Shown piece after piece: positions 54,498-61,798 of a stretch of 61,798 nucleotides of DNA. The position numbers were made by a program, and so were the translations under genes. Every line of letters starts with the position of its first letter. The first letter of the stretch is position 1. Source of the DNA: Bryobacterales bacterium (lineage in GTDB: Bacteria; Acidobacteriota; Terriglobia; Bryobacterales; Bryobacteraceae); contig JADLCF010000316.1 of NCBI GenBank assembly GCA_020847315.1, positions 1 to 61,798 of the forward strand, in the 5' to 3' direction. The notes below the pieces were generated by a model that was not told where the DNA came from, did not search any database, and saw only the letters and a program-made list of their open reading frames with translations.

Positions 54498-57400
54498 TCA
54501 AGCGGCGCGCAATGCGGCACAGACTTCGAAGAATCCAGCGGGCATGGCGGATTCCAACTCCCACGTGATGCTCATCGGCCGGGAACCCGTATGGCTCACA
54601 TAGTTGAGCGGACCGAGAAAGACAAATGCATCTCCTTTGGCGGCCCGCACGAAGAGGAGAAACTGCATCCGATTGGAACGCTGCTCCACATAGCGGCGCC
54701 CGGTGGCCGAACTCGGCGATGTTGTGCTTTGCGATTGCCAATGGAAGCGCTTCGGGCTGATGGCGTAGTCTTCGTATCGGGTTGTTGGAGAAAAATGCTT
54801 TTCCGTCTTTGCGAGAGTGACGAAGAAAATCTCCGTGTTCTCGTCTGGCAACAATAAGCGCCCTTCCCGACACTCCCTCGGGTTGTCGATCGTTCGGTAT
54901 CCGGTGGCGAACAGGACTTCATCCCGGGTATACGTGCGATGCAAGACAATGGGCCAGGACTTACGAAATGGCTTCTCGTTGAGATGGACTCTCACCCGCG
55001 ACCTCAATGTCCGCAGAAGTTCGAGGAACTCCTCGCGTTCCGCGGCAGATTTCCGGAGGTACTCGGGAACCGTGTCCTCGGTGCATCCCTCGTTTCGCGT
55101 CTCAGCTTGGAGGACCCGATGAGTCAGCATGGCGAAGGCGCGCTGCTCCGCAAGTGTTTCGCTACCAGCGATGTAGCCTGGCTGCACGGCAGATTCATAC
55201 AGCTCCATGCGGTCCAGGCAATCCATGTGTAATAGATGGCGGAATCGCTTCGTGAAAGAAAAGCACTGCTCCTCAACGGGCTCGCGAAGCAGACCGGCTT
55301 GATGCAGCAAGCGCGTCCAGCTTCCCATCGACTCCTTGTACAGATCCTCCAGTTCGAACTGGGTTTCCTGAAGGTACAGTTCCATTGATGGGGTGTGGCC
55401 CAGCGTCTCGGCCAGTGACTGCAATTCCTGCACCATGCGGGCTCGGTTTGCCGTCAACTGAGATTTCAGGTTCTGTAAAATGACTCGCTGCGATTCGGCG
55501 TCGAGACGGAAGAAGCAATTGCCGGGCAGATTGGTGATGCCGGTTTCCAATTGCCTCACGACCTGCTGACGCGTTCCACCGAAGAGCGCACGAAAGCGGA
55601 GATCGAAACGGAACTCCCGCCGTTGATTCCCGATGAAATCCAAAACCAGGCAACTCGTCTTCGCGGGGTTGAGGCGCAGACCACGGCCCAACTGCTGGAT
55701 AAAGACCGTCGCGCTTTCCGTAGGGCGCAAGAACAGAACGCAATCGATCTCCGGAATGTCCACACCTTCGTTGAAGAGATCCACGGTGAACAAGACTTGG
55801 ATCTCCCCTCGGCGCAACCGCTGCGGAGCCTCACGGCGTTGTTCATGGGGAGACTGTCCGGTTAGTGCCTCCGCTGGTATACCGGCCTCGCGGAAAACGC
55901 CCGCCATGAAACGGGCATGCTCCACGCTGACGCAAAAGCCAATTGCGCGCGCACGGGACGGCTCGCTATACATGTTCCGAAACTGCTGCACGACCAGCTT
56001 CGCCCGGCGCACATTATTCAAATATTCGATATCGAGTTCCGATTTCTGGTAGGAACCGCGAGACCAGCTCAGCTTCGAGAGGTCCGTGCCGTCGTGGATG
56101 CCGTAATAATCGAAGGGGACCAGGTACTGGCGCTCGATGGCATGCCACAGCCGCATCTCATCCGCAATCCGATTCCCGAACCACGGCAGGATGCTGAGGC
56201 CATCCGTGCGCTCCGGCGTTGCGGTGAGACCGAGGAGAATCCGTGGGCGCAAGGCTGCGACCAACTCGCGGTAGCTCTCCGCAGGCACGTGGTGGGCTTC
56301 ATCCAGAACCACAAAATGCCAATAGCCGGGACCGAGGAGATGGATGAGATCCCGTGAGTGCATGCTCTGGATGGTGGCAAACAGAAGATCATAGCGATCC
56401 GGGTTCTCTCCCGCGGTAAGCAGGCTGCCAAAGCTCTCGTCTCTCAAGACGTGGCGGAACGCGCTCCGCGCCTGCCGCAGGATCTCTTCCCGATGGGCAA
56501 GAAAGAGGAGTCTCGGCCTGACTCCGTCTCGCCCGATCTGCCGCTGATAATCAAATGCCGCCACCAGGGTCTTACCGGTTCCCGTAGGGGCGACCACCAG
56601 ATTCCGGGTGTGCCCCCGGTCCACCCTCTCGGACTCCAGTTGGTCAAGGGTCGCCTGTTGATAAGGGTGAGGGCGTAGATCAAAGAACGCCGTGAGCCCA
56701 TCCGCATTCTTTCTGGAGGGCTCCTTTGCGAGTTTCAAGGCCTCCCGTACCCTGCGGCACACCCCCTCGTCTTCGGGATCAAAGGCTTCGAACTCCGGAT
56801 CCTCCCAAAGGGAATCAAACGCCCCTCGGAACCGATCCACGATATGTGCGCTATCCACTTCGCTGAGCTTGACCGTCCATTCAATGCCGTCTTCCAGAGC
56901 GGGGGCGGAAAGGTTCGCAGACCCCACGTAGACACTGGAGAACCCATTCGCCCGTTCAAAGAGCCACGATTTGGCGTGCAAGCGGCGGCGTCGGCCATCA
57001 AGGGATATTCTCAACTGGACGTTTGGCAAGCGCGAAAGCGCCTCAAGTGCGCGGTAATCGGTAGCACCAATATAAGTGGTGGTCAGGATCCTTACCGGTT
57101 TCTCTAATCTCGCCAGATCTTCAAACGCATCACGCAAGCGCTGCCAGCCTCTCCATTGAAGAAAGCTCACAATCATCAGGACACGGTCTGCCGTGCGCAA
57201 CTCCCGCTCGAGTTCAAAGCCAAGTTTGGGTTCCGCGCTTGAGTTGAGTATCAGATGACTCCCGGAGAGGGGTGTGCCTGGTTGTTGAGGCGGGTTCGCC
57301 GTTCGGTACACAGCCTTCAAAGTTTGCGCGGGAAACACTACCGGGTCTGCACTAAACCCCGACAATTCGGCATCGTTCAGAGCAGTTAACAGGAGATTGA

Positions 57401-57746
57401 TGAACTCAACCTGCTTTCGATCGAGGCCATCACTGCCATCCGAGGTCCTCGGGTATGCTCTCAGCCTCCCGCGAACCTGACGCGCCAGATAGCGCGCAAG
57501 GTATTCCGGACGATCCGCATCTTCGAGTCGATCGATCTGAGATTTTGCGTCACCGATCTCCCGCAATAACTGCTCCAGTTGGCGGGTAAGCAGTTGGTCA
57601 TAGATCCCGTCTTGCATGCGTCTAACCAGCGATTGTATGCGCCTTCCGCCCAGGACAGCAATCGATTCCATCGAAGGATGCGGACTTCGATTGAGAGCAA
57701 CTCGGGCGTGCGATGAAATGTCTTTCTGGATGAAGACAGTAGTCAT
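54498..57746 (-). CDS. PLD nuclease-helicase-DUF3427 protein, candidate defence gene
   Basis: This is a 1082-residue multidomain protein. A phospholipase D-like domain (about 165-320) contains HAK at 257-259 and SAN at 276-278, the half-motifs of a nuclease/ligase active site. A superfamily 2 helicase follows, with Walker A APTGTGKT (386-393), DEAH (482-485), LGLTATPERTDG and the QQLGRGLR motif VI. The remainder matches the DUF3427 type, with a C-terminal part around YEDYAISPKRFHWQSQSTTS. This architecture is regularly found in defence-rich regions and is thought to act on foreign DNA. No methylase or other defence gene is adjacent. ATG at 57746 is used; an internal ATG at residue 26 is possible. 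Confidence 0.9.
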   Translation of the reverse strand: MTTVFIQKDISSHARVALNRSPHPSMESIAVLGGRRIQSLVRRMQDGIYDQLLTRQLEQLLREIGDAKSQIDRLEDADRPEYLARYLARQVRGRLRAYPRTSDGSDGLDRKQVEFINLLLTALNDAELSGFSADPVVFPAQTLKAVYRTANPPQQPGTPLSGSHLILNSSAEPKLGFELERELRTADRVLMIVSFLQWRGWQRLRDAFEDLARLEKPVRILTTTYIGATDYRALEALSRLPNVQLRISLDGRRRRLHAKSWLFERANGFSSVYVGSANLSAPALEDGIEWTVKLSEVDSAHIVDRFRGAFDSLWEDPEFEAFDPEDEGVCRRVREALKLAKEPSRKNADGLTAFFDLRPHPYQQATLDQLESERVDRGHTRNLVVAPTGTGKTLVAAFDYQRQIGRDGVRPRLLFLAHREEILRQARSAFRHVLRDESFGSLLTAGENPDRYDLLFATIQSMHSRDLIHLLGPGYWHFVVLDEAHHVPAESYRELVAALRPRILLGLTATPERTDGLSILPWFGNRIADEMRLWHAIERQYLVPFDYYGIHDGTDLSKLSWSRGSYQKSELDIEYLNNVRRAKLVVQQFRNMYSEPSRARAIGFCVSVEHARFMAGVFREAGIPAEALTGQSPHEQRREAPQRLRRGEIQVLFTVDLFNEGVDIPEIDCVLFLRPTESATVFIQQLGRGLRLNPAKTSCLVLDFIGNQRREFRFDLRFRALFGGTRQQVVRQLETGITNLPGNCFFRLDAESQRVILQNLKSQLTANRARMVQELQSLAETLGHTPSMELYLQETQFELEDLYKESMGSWTRLLHQAGLLREPVEEQCFSFTKRFRHLLHMDCLDRMELYESAVQPGYIAGSETLAEQRAFAMLTHRVLQAETRNEGCTEDTVPEYLRKSAAEREEFLELLRTLRSRVRVHLNEKPFRKSWPIVLHRTYTRDEVLFATGYRTIDNPRECREGRLLLPDENTEIFFVTLAKTEKHFSPTTRYEDYAISPKRFHWQSQSTTSPSSATGRRYVEQRSNRMQFLLFVRAAKGDAFVFLGPLNYVSHTGSRPMSITWELESAMPAGFFEVCAALRAA

Positions 57747-57824
57747 TCACGCTGCGTTATGGTGGGAGTATGCGCCCTCGCGGGTGCGGCTCGGCGCATA
57801 GTGGGGCGTTGCGGAAGTTCGACT

Positions 57825-59225
57825 ATGGCACACCCGATGATTCATGCTTTGCTCGATCGGGTGACGCCAGCGTCGCTCTATCGTAACGGGACGTCTTTTA
57901 CAGAGCTTCGTGCTCTCGATGAATTGCTTCATGGATTGAACCGGTGCGATGACGCGATATCGCTGTTGGAATCGGCCAGGGACCGGTTGCGGCGTTTGCT
58001 CGCGCGGCGCTTCGATGAGACCACCGCGCAGGCGCTTACGCTCAAGGCGTTGAACATCCTCCTGGCGAAATACCAGTTTCGAGCCCGGCATAGCCACCTC
58101 GCGGCGCATCCGGTAGGTCTGGTGGTGGACCCCTCCAATATGTGCCAGTTGGGGTGCCCGGGTTGCGTCCACTCTTCGAGCCCCGGCGCGGCGGAGCGCT
58201 TCGCCTGGCCGAACGGCACGCTGCCGGAATCCCGCTTTCGCGCGCTGATGGAACGCTACGGCCCCACGGCGGTGGCAGTCTACTTCTGCGATTATGGCGA
58301 GCCGCTGCTGAACCGCAATACGCCGGCGCTCGCGCGGATCGCCAAGAGCTATCGCATGCAGGCGATGCTTTCGACGAGCCTCTCCGTGCGGCAGATCGAC
58401 GCGGAGGCGCTGGTCGATTCCGGGCTCGATTTCATGGTGCTCTCAATCGACGGGGCGACGCAGCCGGTCTATGAGCGCTTCCGCCGTGGGGGCCGCCTGG
58501 ACCTGGTGTTCGAGAACATCCGCAAGCTGGTGGCAGCGCGGAACCGCATGGGGCGGAGCACGCCCATCCTTTCCTGGAACTTTCTGGCTTTCCAGCACAA
58601 TGTTCACGAGATTCCGGAAGCGCTCAGGGTAGCGCGCCGCTTGGGCGTGGACCAGTTCCGCGTGGTGGAGCCGTTTGACGTTTCCTGGGACGACCCCGGC
58701 ATCCAACCGGCCCGCGTGAAGCCGCGCGTGGTGCATCTCACGTGGGCGCCGCGCCGCATTTTCCGCGCGAGCCAGGGCGCGGCTTCGTATCCGCTGGATG
58801 CCGAACGGATCGGGAGCGCTTACGAAACGCCTTGGGAGCGGCCACCGGAGCAGGAATCCATCGCTCGCTCCTCCCATGCGTGCCACTGGCTTTACAAGAA
58901 CCTGGTGATGGATGCCACGGGGCGGGTGATGCCGTGCTGTGCCGCCCCTACGCCGAGCAATCATCTCGTATTCACGGAGTTTGGCGGCGCCTCCGGCGAC
59001 CCCTTCAATTCGCCCAAGCACTGGCAGGCCCGCGCTCTCTTCGCAGGGAATGCGGACCGGAAACCCGATGCCGCCGAGCGGACCGGGGCGAGCATCCCGT
59101 GCAGCAACTGTGAATGGGATCAAACAAAGGTCAACATCGGCGCCAGGGAGATCGAGCGCTATTTCCGGCAGACCGACCCCATGATATTCGACGCCCGCGC
59201 CCGCCGGTTGCTGAGCCAGTGGTAA
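57825..59225 (+). CDS. Radical SAM protein with SPASM-like C-terminus
   Basis: The Fe-S site is Cys107, Cys111 and Cys114 in MCQLGCPGCVH, the CxxxCxxC motif. The TIM barrel follows (AVAVYFCDYGEPLLN, MVLSIDGATQPVYERFRRGG). A second cysteine cluster in CHWLYKNLVMDATGRVMPCC and IPCSNCEW suggests an auxiliary cluster of the SPASM type. Such enzymes start radical chemistry on peptides, sugars or cofactors, often as maturases. I use the ATG at 57825; an earlier ATG is in a non-conserved leader. It is divergent from the helicase gene by 78 bp. No precursor peptide was recognised, so the substrate is unknown. It does not look like the sulfatase-maturing anSME type. Confidence 0.88.
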   Translation: MAHPMIHALLDRVTPASLYRNGTSFTELRALDELLHGLNRCDDAISLLESARDRLRRLLARRFDETTAQALTLKALNILLAKYQFRARHSHLAAHPVGLVVDPSNMCQLGCPGCVHSSSPGAAERFAWPNGTLPESRFRALMERYGPTAVAVYFCDYGEPLLNRNTPALARIAKSYRMQAMLSTSLSVRQIDAEALVDSGLDFMVLSIDGATQPVYERFRRGGRLDLVFENIRKLVAARNRMGRSTPILSWNFLAFQHNVHEIPEALRVARRLGVDQFRVVEPFDVSWDDPGIQPARVKPRVVHLTWAPRRIFRASQGAASYPLDAERIGSAYETPWERPPEQESIARSSHACHWLYKNLVMDATGRVMPCCAAPTPSNHLVFTEFGGASGDPFNSPKHWQARALFAGNADRKPDAAERTGASIPCSNCEWDQTKVNIGAREIERYFRQTDPMIFDARARRLLSQW

Positions 59226-59322
59226 ACGAACCAACGGAACTCCGCCGGGGCCGACCATCAAGGGCGCACGCCGCGGCGACCGGACTCTAAAGATTCCCGC
59301 AGGAAACGCCGATATAGGCCAC

Positions 59323-59853
59323 ATGCAGGATTGGGATCGGAGCACGGCGCCTCAGCCCACAGTGGCGCTTCCCACTTCGCTCGATTCTCTGGCACGCTTC
59401 CTGCACACGGCGTCCACCCTCGGAACGGAACTCGCCTTCTGGAGGAGCCATGCCCGCCTGGAGCATCTTCGCCGGGCATCCAAGGAACTGCAATCCCTTC
59501 TGCTTTGCCCGCAAGTCTACGAGATGACGGAGCCGGATCGCTCCGCCGTACTTGCGGCGTTTGAAGCCCTGCTGGAGCCCTTGGCCGCATTGAAGGACGC
59601 AGTTCCATTCCGAACGAAAGTCGGCATTCTTCGGCGCTCTCTGGTCCCCTGCTTCCAGGAGATCTTCATCCTCCATCAACTGACGCAGGCCGTGGTGGTC
59701 CGTCTGCGGTTGCGCAAACAGGCCGGCACCGCATTCGCGGAGAGACCGGTGGGCATCGTCGACCCCGGCGAGCGGCGCAGCCTGCAACAATCGCTGAGCG
59801 CAGCGATGCCGTACTGGCGGAAGGAGGAATGGAATGTCTACGATTGCTTGTGA
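59323..59853 (+). CDS. Unknown alpha-helical protein, possible partner of the PemK-like protein
   Basis: I do not recognise this 176-residue protein. It is predicted almost entirely helical, with Leu-rich heptads (LARFLHTASTLGTELAFW, FEALLEPLAALKDAV, FQEIFILHQLTQAVVVRLRL). No DNA-binding antitoxin motif of the AbrB, MazE or PhD kind is visible. Its last 20 bases contain the ATG and the AAGGAGG of the next, PemK/MazF-like gene, so the two are translated together. The order, small unknown first and toxin-like second, is that of toxin-antitoxin pairs, but it is larger than usual antitoxins. Confidence 0.6.
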   Translation: MQDWDRSTAPQPTVALPTSLDSLARFLHTASTLGTELAFWRSHARLEHLRRASKELQSLLLCPQVYEMTEPDRSAVLAAFEALLEPLAALKDAVPFRTKVGILRRSLVPCFQEIFILHQLTQAVVVRLRLRKQAGTAFAERPVGIVDPGERRSLQQSLSAAMPYWRKEEWNVYDCL

Positions 59854-60253
59854 ACGTGGCGACATCCTGCTCATCTCCGTCCCGATCGGAGAGGAAATGC
59901 GGATGCGGCTGCGTCCCGTCCTCGCCACTCGCAAGTGCGAATCCGTCGATTCTCACGTCTACATCGTCCCGCTGACTGCGGACCCCATGGTGGAGTGCAA
60001 TTCCATCCTTGTGCCACTCGGCTCGTTCGAATCGGCGCGAATGGGACTGGTGAGCAGCGCCTATCTGAATACCGTCGAGGAAATTCCGGTTCCGAGACAG
60101 GCGCTCATCGCGAAAATCGGCAAGTGCCCGCACAGGCTGCTGCACCAGTTCCTCGGCATGTACCGGAGCGCCAAGGGCCGCAGTGAACGATTCGGACTCT
60201 CCCTGGTTGAGCGGGCCACGCAGCCCGGATTCGCGACACGCCCGTCTCCTTAA
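59834..60253 (+). CDS. PemK/MazF-fold protein, possible toxin
   Basis: This 139-residue protein matches the barrel of MazF-type endoribonucleases: ERGDILLISVPIG, LRPVLATRK with Arg27-Pro28, VYIVPLTAD with Thr48, then GLVSSAYLNTVEEIPVPRQAL-IAKIGKCPHRLLHQFLGMY. Arg27 and Thr48 correspond to residues commonly essential in active toxins. The start is fixed by AAGGAGG six bases upstream, within the preceding gene. The C-terminal ~25 residues extend beyond the usual fold. It ends three bases from the convergent rsmA stop. Confidence 0.7.
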   Translation: MSTIACERGDILLISVPIGEEMRMRLRPVLATRKCESVDSHVYIVPLTADPMVECNSILVPLGSFESARMGLVSSAYLNTVEEIPVPRQALIAKIGKCPHRLLHQFLGMYRSAKGRSERFGLSLVERATQPGFATRPSP

Positions 60254-60256
60254 CCG

Positions 60257-61066
60257 TCAAGAACCCGGCGCATCACGTTCGGCCTCCGTTCGCCATGCCC
60301 CGCCATCTTCGATTGCGCGAAACAGGGCGCCCATCTCATTGAGCTCCATCTGTTCCGCACGGAGCTTGGATTCCGCGCGCGCTTCCAAAAAGTCTCCGTT
60401 CGCATAGGCGCGCAGATTGTTCCGCAAGTTCTTTCGTTTTTGCGCAAAACACCATCCGAGGAAGCGTTCAAACCGGCCGTATTCGTCCGGGGCGACGCTC
60501 TCCGGTGGATGCGTAGCGGGCTTCAACCGCACCACGGCGCTTTCGACTTTGGGGGGCACATGAAACGCTCCGGGTGGAACACGGAACAGCAACTCGGGTG
60601 TGGTGTGCCATTGCGTGAGCGCGGAAAGGAAGCCGTACTCGCGCGAGCCCGGCGCGGCCACCAGGCGCTCGGCGACCTCGCGCTGCATCAGGAGCACAGC
60701 GCAGCGCATTGCGGTTCCGAGGGGGAAAAGCTTTCGCAGGATGGGCGACGTGATGTAATACGGGAGATTTCCGGCGATGCGCACCGGCCCCCAGCGGTCG
60801 AGGGCGGTTTCGAGGACATCCGCCTCATGAACCCGGAGCCGGGTGGATCCGGGCGGCCATTTTTCTCGAAGATGCGCTACCAGATCCGGGTCAATTTCGA
60901 CGGCTTCCACATGCAGTTCAAGATCCAGCAGTACCTTCGTAAGCGCACCCTTACCGGGGCCGATCTCCACGATGCATTCTTCAGGTGCAGCCTCAAGAGC
61001 CACCGCGATCCGCTCTAGAATGGGCTGAGACCGGAGAAAGTGTTGCCCCAGTTTCTGCCGGCTCAC
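60257..61066 (-). CDS. rsmA: 16S rRNA dimethyladenosine transferase
   Basis: RsmA (KsgA) dimethylates the two adjacent adenines in the 3' loop of 16S rRNA (1518/1519). The N-terminal KLGQHFL, SAM motif EIGPGKGALT, EIDPDL, and the catalytic NLPYYITSPIL are present, then VPPGAFHVPPKVESAVVRL and the C-terminal QKRKNLRNNL. I start at GTG 61066, which places QKLGQHFL at residue 4 as usual, with GGAG ten bases upstream; this gives 269 residues. Upstream in-frame sequence is Cys/Ser-rich and overlaps the neighbour. Confidence 0.95.
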   Translation of the reverse strand: MSRQKLGQHFLRSQPILERIAVALEAAPEECIVEIGPGKGALTKVLLDLELHVEAVEIDPDLVAHLREKWPPGSTRLRVHEADVLETALDRWGPVRIAGNLPYYITSPILRKLFPLGTAMRCAVLLMQREVAERLVAAPGSREYGFLSALTQWHTTPELLFRVPPGAFHVPPKVESAVVRLKPATHPPESVAPDEYGRFERFLGWCFAQKRKNLRNNLRAYANGDFLEARAESKLRAEQMELNEMGALFRAIEDGGAWRTEAERDAPGS

Positions 61067-61112
61067 CGTTGAGAGGCTCCAGGACGTAAGGGAAAGGTTA
61101 CGGAAACCACAA

Positions 61113-61796
61113 TCATCCCTGGACCAGAACGACGTTGCGATCCACGGAGATGCGCACCTGCCCGGCGCAGGGCAGGCCAAAGTTGGTGGCGGGTGTGAAG
61201 ACGGTGAACAGCAAAATCTGCTCAATCCTGCGGCGCACCGTCTCATTCTGCATGGCGGCTTGCCCTTCCTCAATCTGGTAGCTGACGGCACGGCCCTCGT
61301 AATTCACGTCCACGAGCAGGGTTACCGGCCGCTCCAGGGCTGTGAACGAAGCCATGGTCTTCACCGACGCGGTGGTAGAGAGCCGCGTAGGGACGTCAAA
61401 CGTCGCCGCATTCACGGTGCGCAGCGGATAAACCGGCGCAAGGAAGAGGAACAGCGCCAGAGCGATCATCAGGCCGCCGACGGCGGGCACTGCCACCGGC
61501 TTCATGACATTCTCAAGGTGCAGGGAAAACCTGCTGTAAAGATAGCGAAAGGTGGAGGGCCAATCCGCATAACGAGCCGCTCGCACCCGTTCCTTGGACG
61601 CCAGTATCCGCAGTTGCAGGGATTGCTGCTCGCTCGGCTGCAACCGCGGCATTGCGCGGAGTTGCTTGCGTAGATGATTCAATTCCGGGGACAAGTTCTT
61701 TTCTTCTCGATCTGCGCTGCCACCGGCCGCCACCGGCAGGCTCCCCCGCCGGAACGCGTCCAGCCAACGCCGCCACGAATGAACATCACTGCCCAT
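61113..61796 (-). CDS. Unknown membrane-anchored protein, possibly 5'-truncated by the window edge
   Basis: The 227-residue frame has a charged N-terminal half (HLRKQLRAMPRLQPSEQQSLQLRILASKERV), a single transmembrane helix around residues 105-125 (VGGLMIALALFLFLAPVY), and an exported C-terminal domain with VTLLVDVNYEGRAVSYQIEEG and a closing ...VDRNVVLV. A one-helix protein with this layout can be an anti-sigma-like factor, but no zinc-binding motif is present. The ATG is only two bases inside the window, so the real start may be further upstream. No family recognised. Confidence 0.55.
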   Translation of the reverse strand: MGSDVHSWRRWLDAFRRGSLPVAAGGSADREEKNLSPELNHLRKQLRAMPRLQPSEQQSLQLRILASKERVRAARYADWPSTFRYLYSRFSLHLENVMKPVAVPAVGGLMIALALFLFLAPVYPLRTVNAATFDVPTRLSTTASVKTMASFTALERPVTLLVDVNYEGRAVSYQIEEGQAAMQNETVRRRIEQILLFTVFTPATNFGLPCAGQVRISVDRNVVLVQG

Positions 61797-61798
61797 CG

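Overview
The window looks like chromosome of an Acidobacteriota bacterium of the Bryobacterales/Solibacter type. I infer this from the high GC, the Oar-like TonB receptor with an N-terminal carboxypeptidase-regulatory domain, the NIPSNAP, PmoA-like and DUF1080 proteins, several MauG-type cytochromes, and many twin-arginine sulfatases and hydrolases. No rRNA, tRNA, CRISPR array or intact transposase was recognised. The lineage is an inference; no marker was compared with a database.

Layout. 1-2.8 kb: the cut end of an ECF sigma factor, then two orphan secreted proteins in a lower-GC patch. 3.7-9.6 kb: a leftward housekeeping run (sirtuin, larC, metG, tatD, polyprenyl diphosphate synthase). 9.7-11.6 kb: recA behind a perfect palindrome, then an HU gene with a strong terminator. 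11.6-13.2 kb: tatA, a hotdog thioesterase and a NIPSNAP protein. 13.3-16 kb: a PmoA-like protein and a sulfatase.

16-30 kb is the most interesting part. A rightward operon (degenerate metallo-beta-lactamase-fold protein, SDR dehydrogenase, rhamnonate-dehydratase-like enolase, two CocE-type hydrolases) converges on a leftward operon (FCD-type GntR regulator, Oar-like TonB receptor, GH106-like glycosidase). Both operons begin with the same promoter layout: TTGACA, 21 or 22 nt, then a 20-bp box identical at 19 of 20 positions. I read this as one GntR regulon for uptake and non-phosphorylative breakdown of a rhamnoside-like glycoside. The box match is visible; the substrate is inferred.

30-35.3 kb: an exported tetrapyrrole methylase-like protein, a molbindin-like protein, a di-heme peroxidase, a cysteine-free sulfite-oxidase-fold protein and a TonB receptor. 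35.3-46.5 kb: a PEP mutase/isocitrate lyase relative, a Tat-exported FAD oxidoreductase, an IS-end-like triple repeat in a gene-free gap, and a polysaccharide group (GH2, DUF1080, sulfatase, heparinase II/III-like). 46.5-53.3 kb: rpsA, an NtrC-type two-component pair, a serine beta-lactamase-fold hydrolase and a YCII protein. 53.3-61.8 kb: a MauG lipoprotein, a PLD-helicase-DUF3427 protein (possible defence gene), a radical SAM protein, a PemK/MazF-like protein overlapping an unknown partner, rsmA, and an unknown membrane-anchored protein at the edge.
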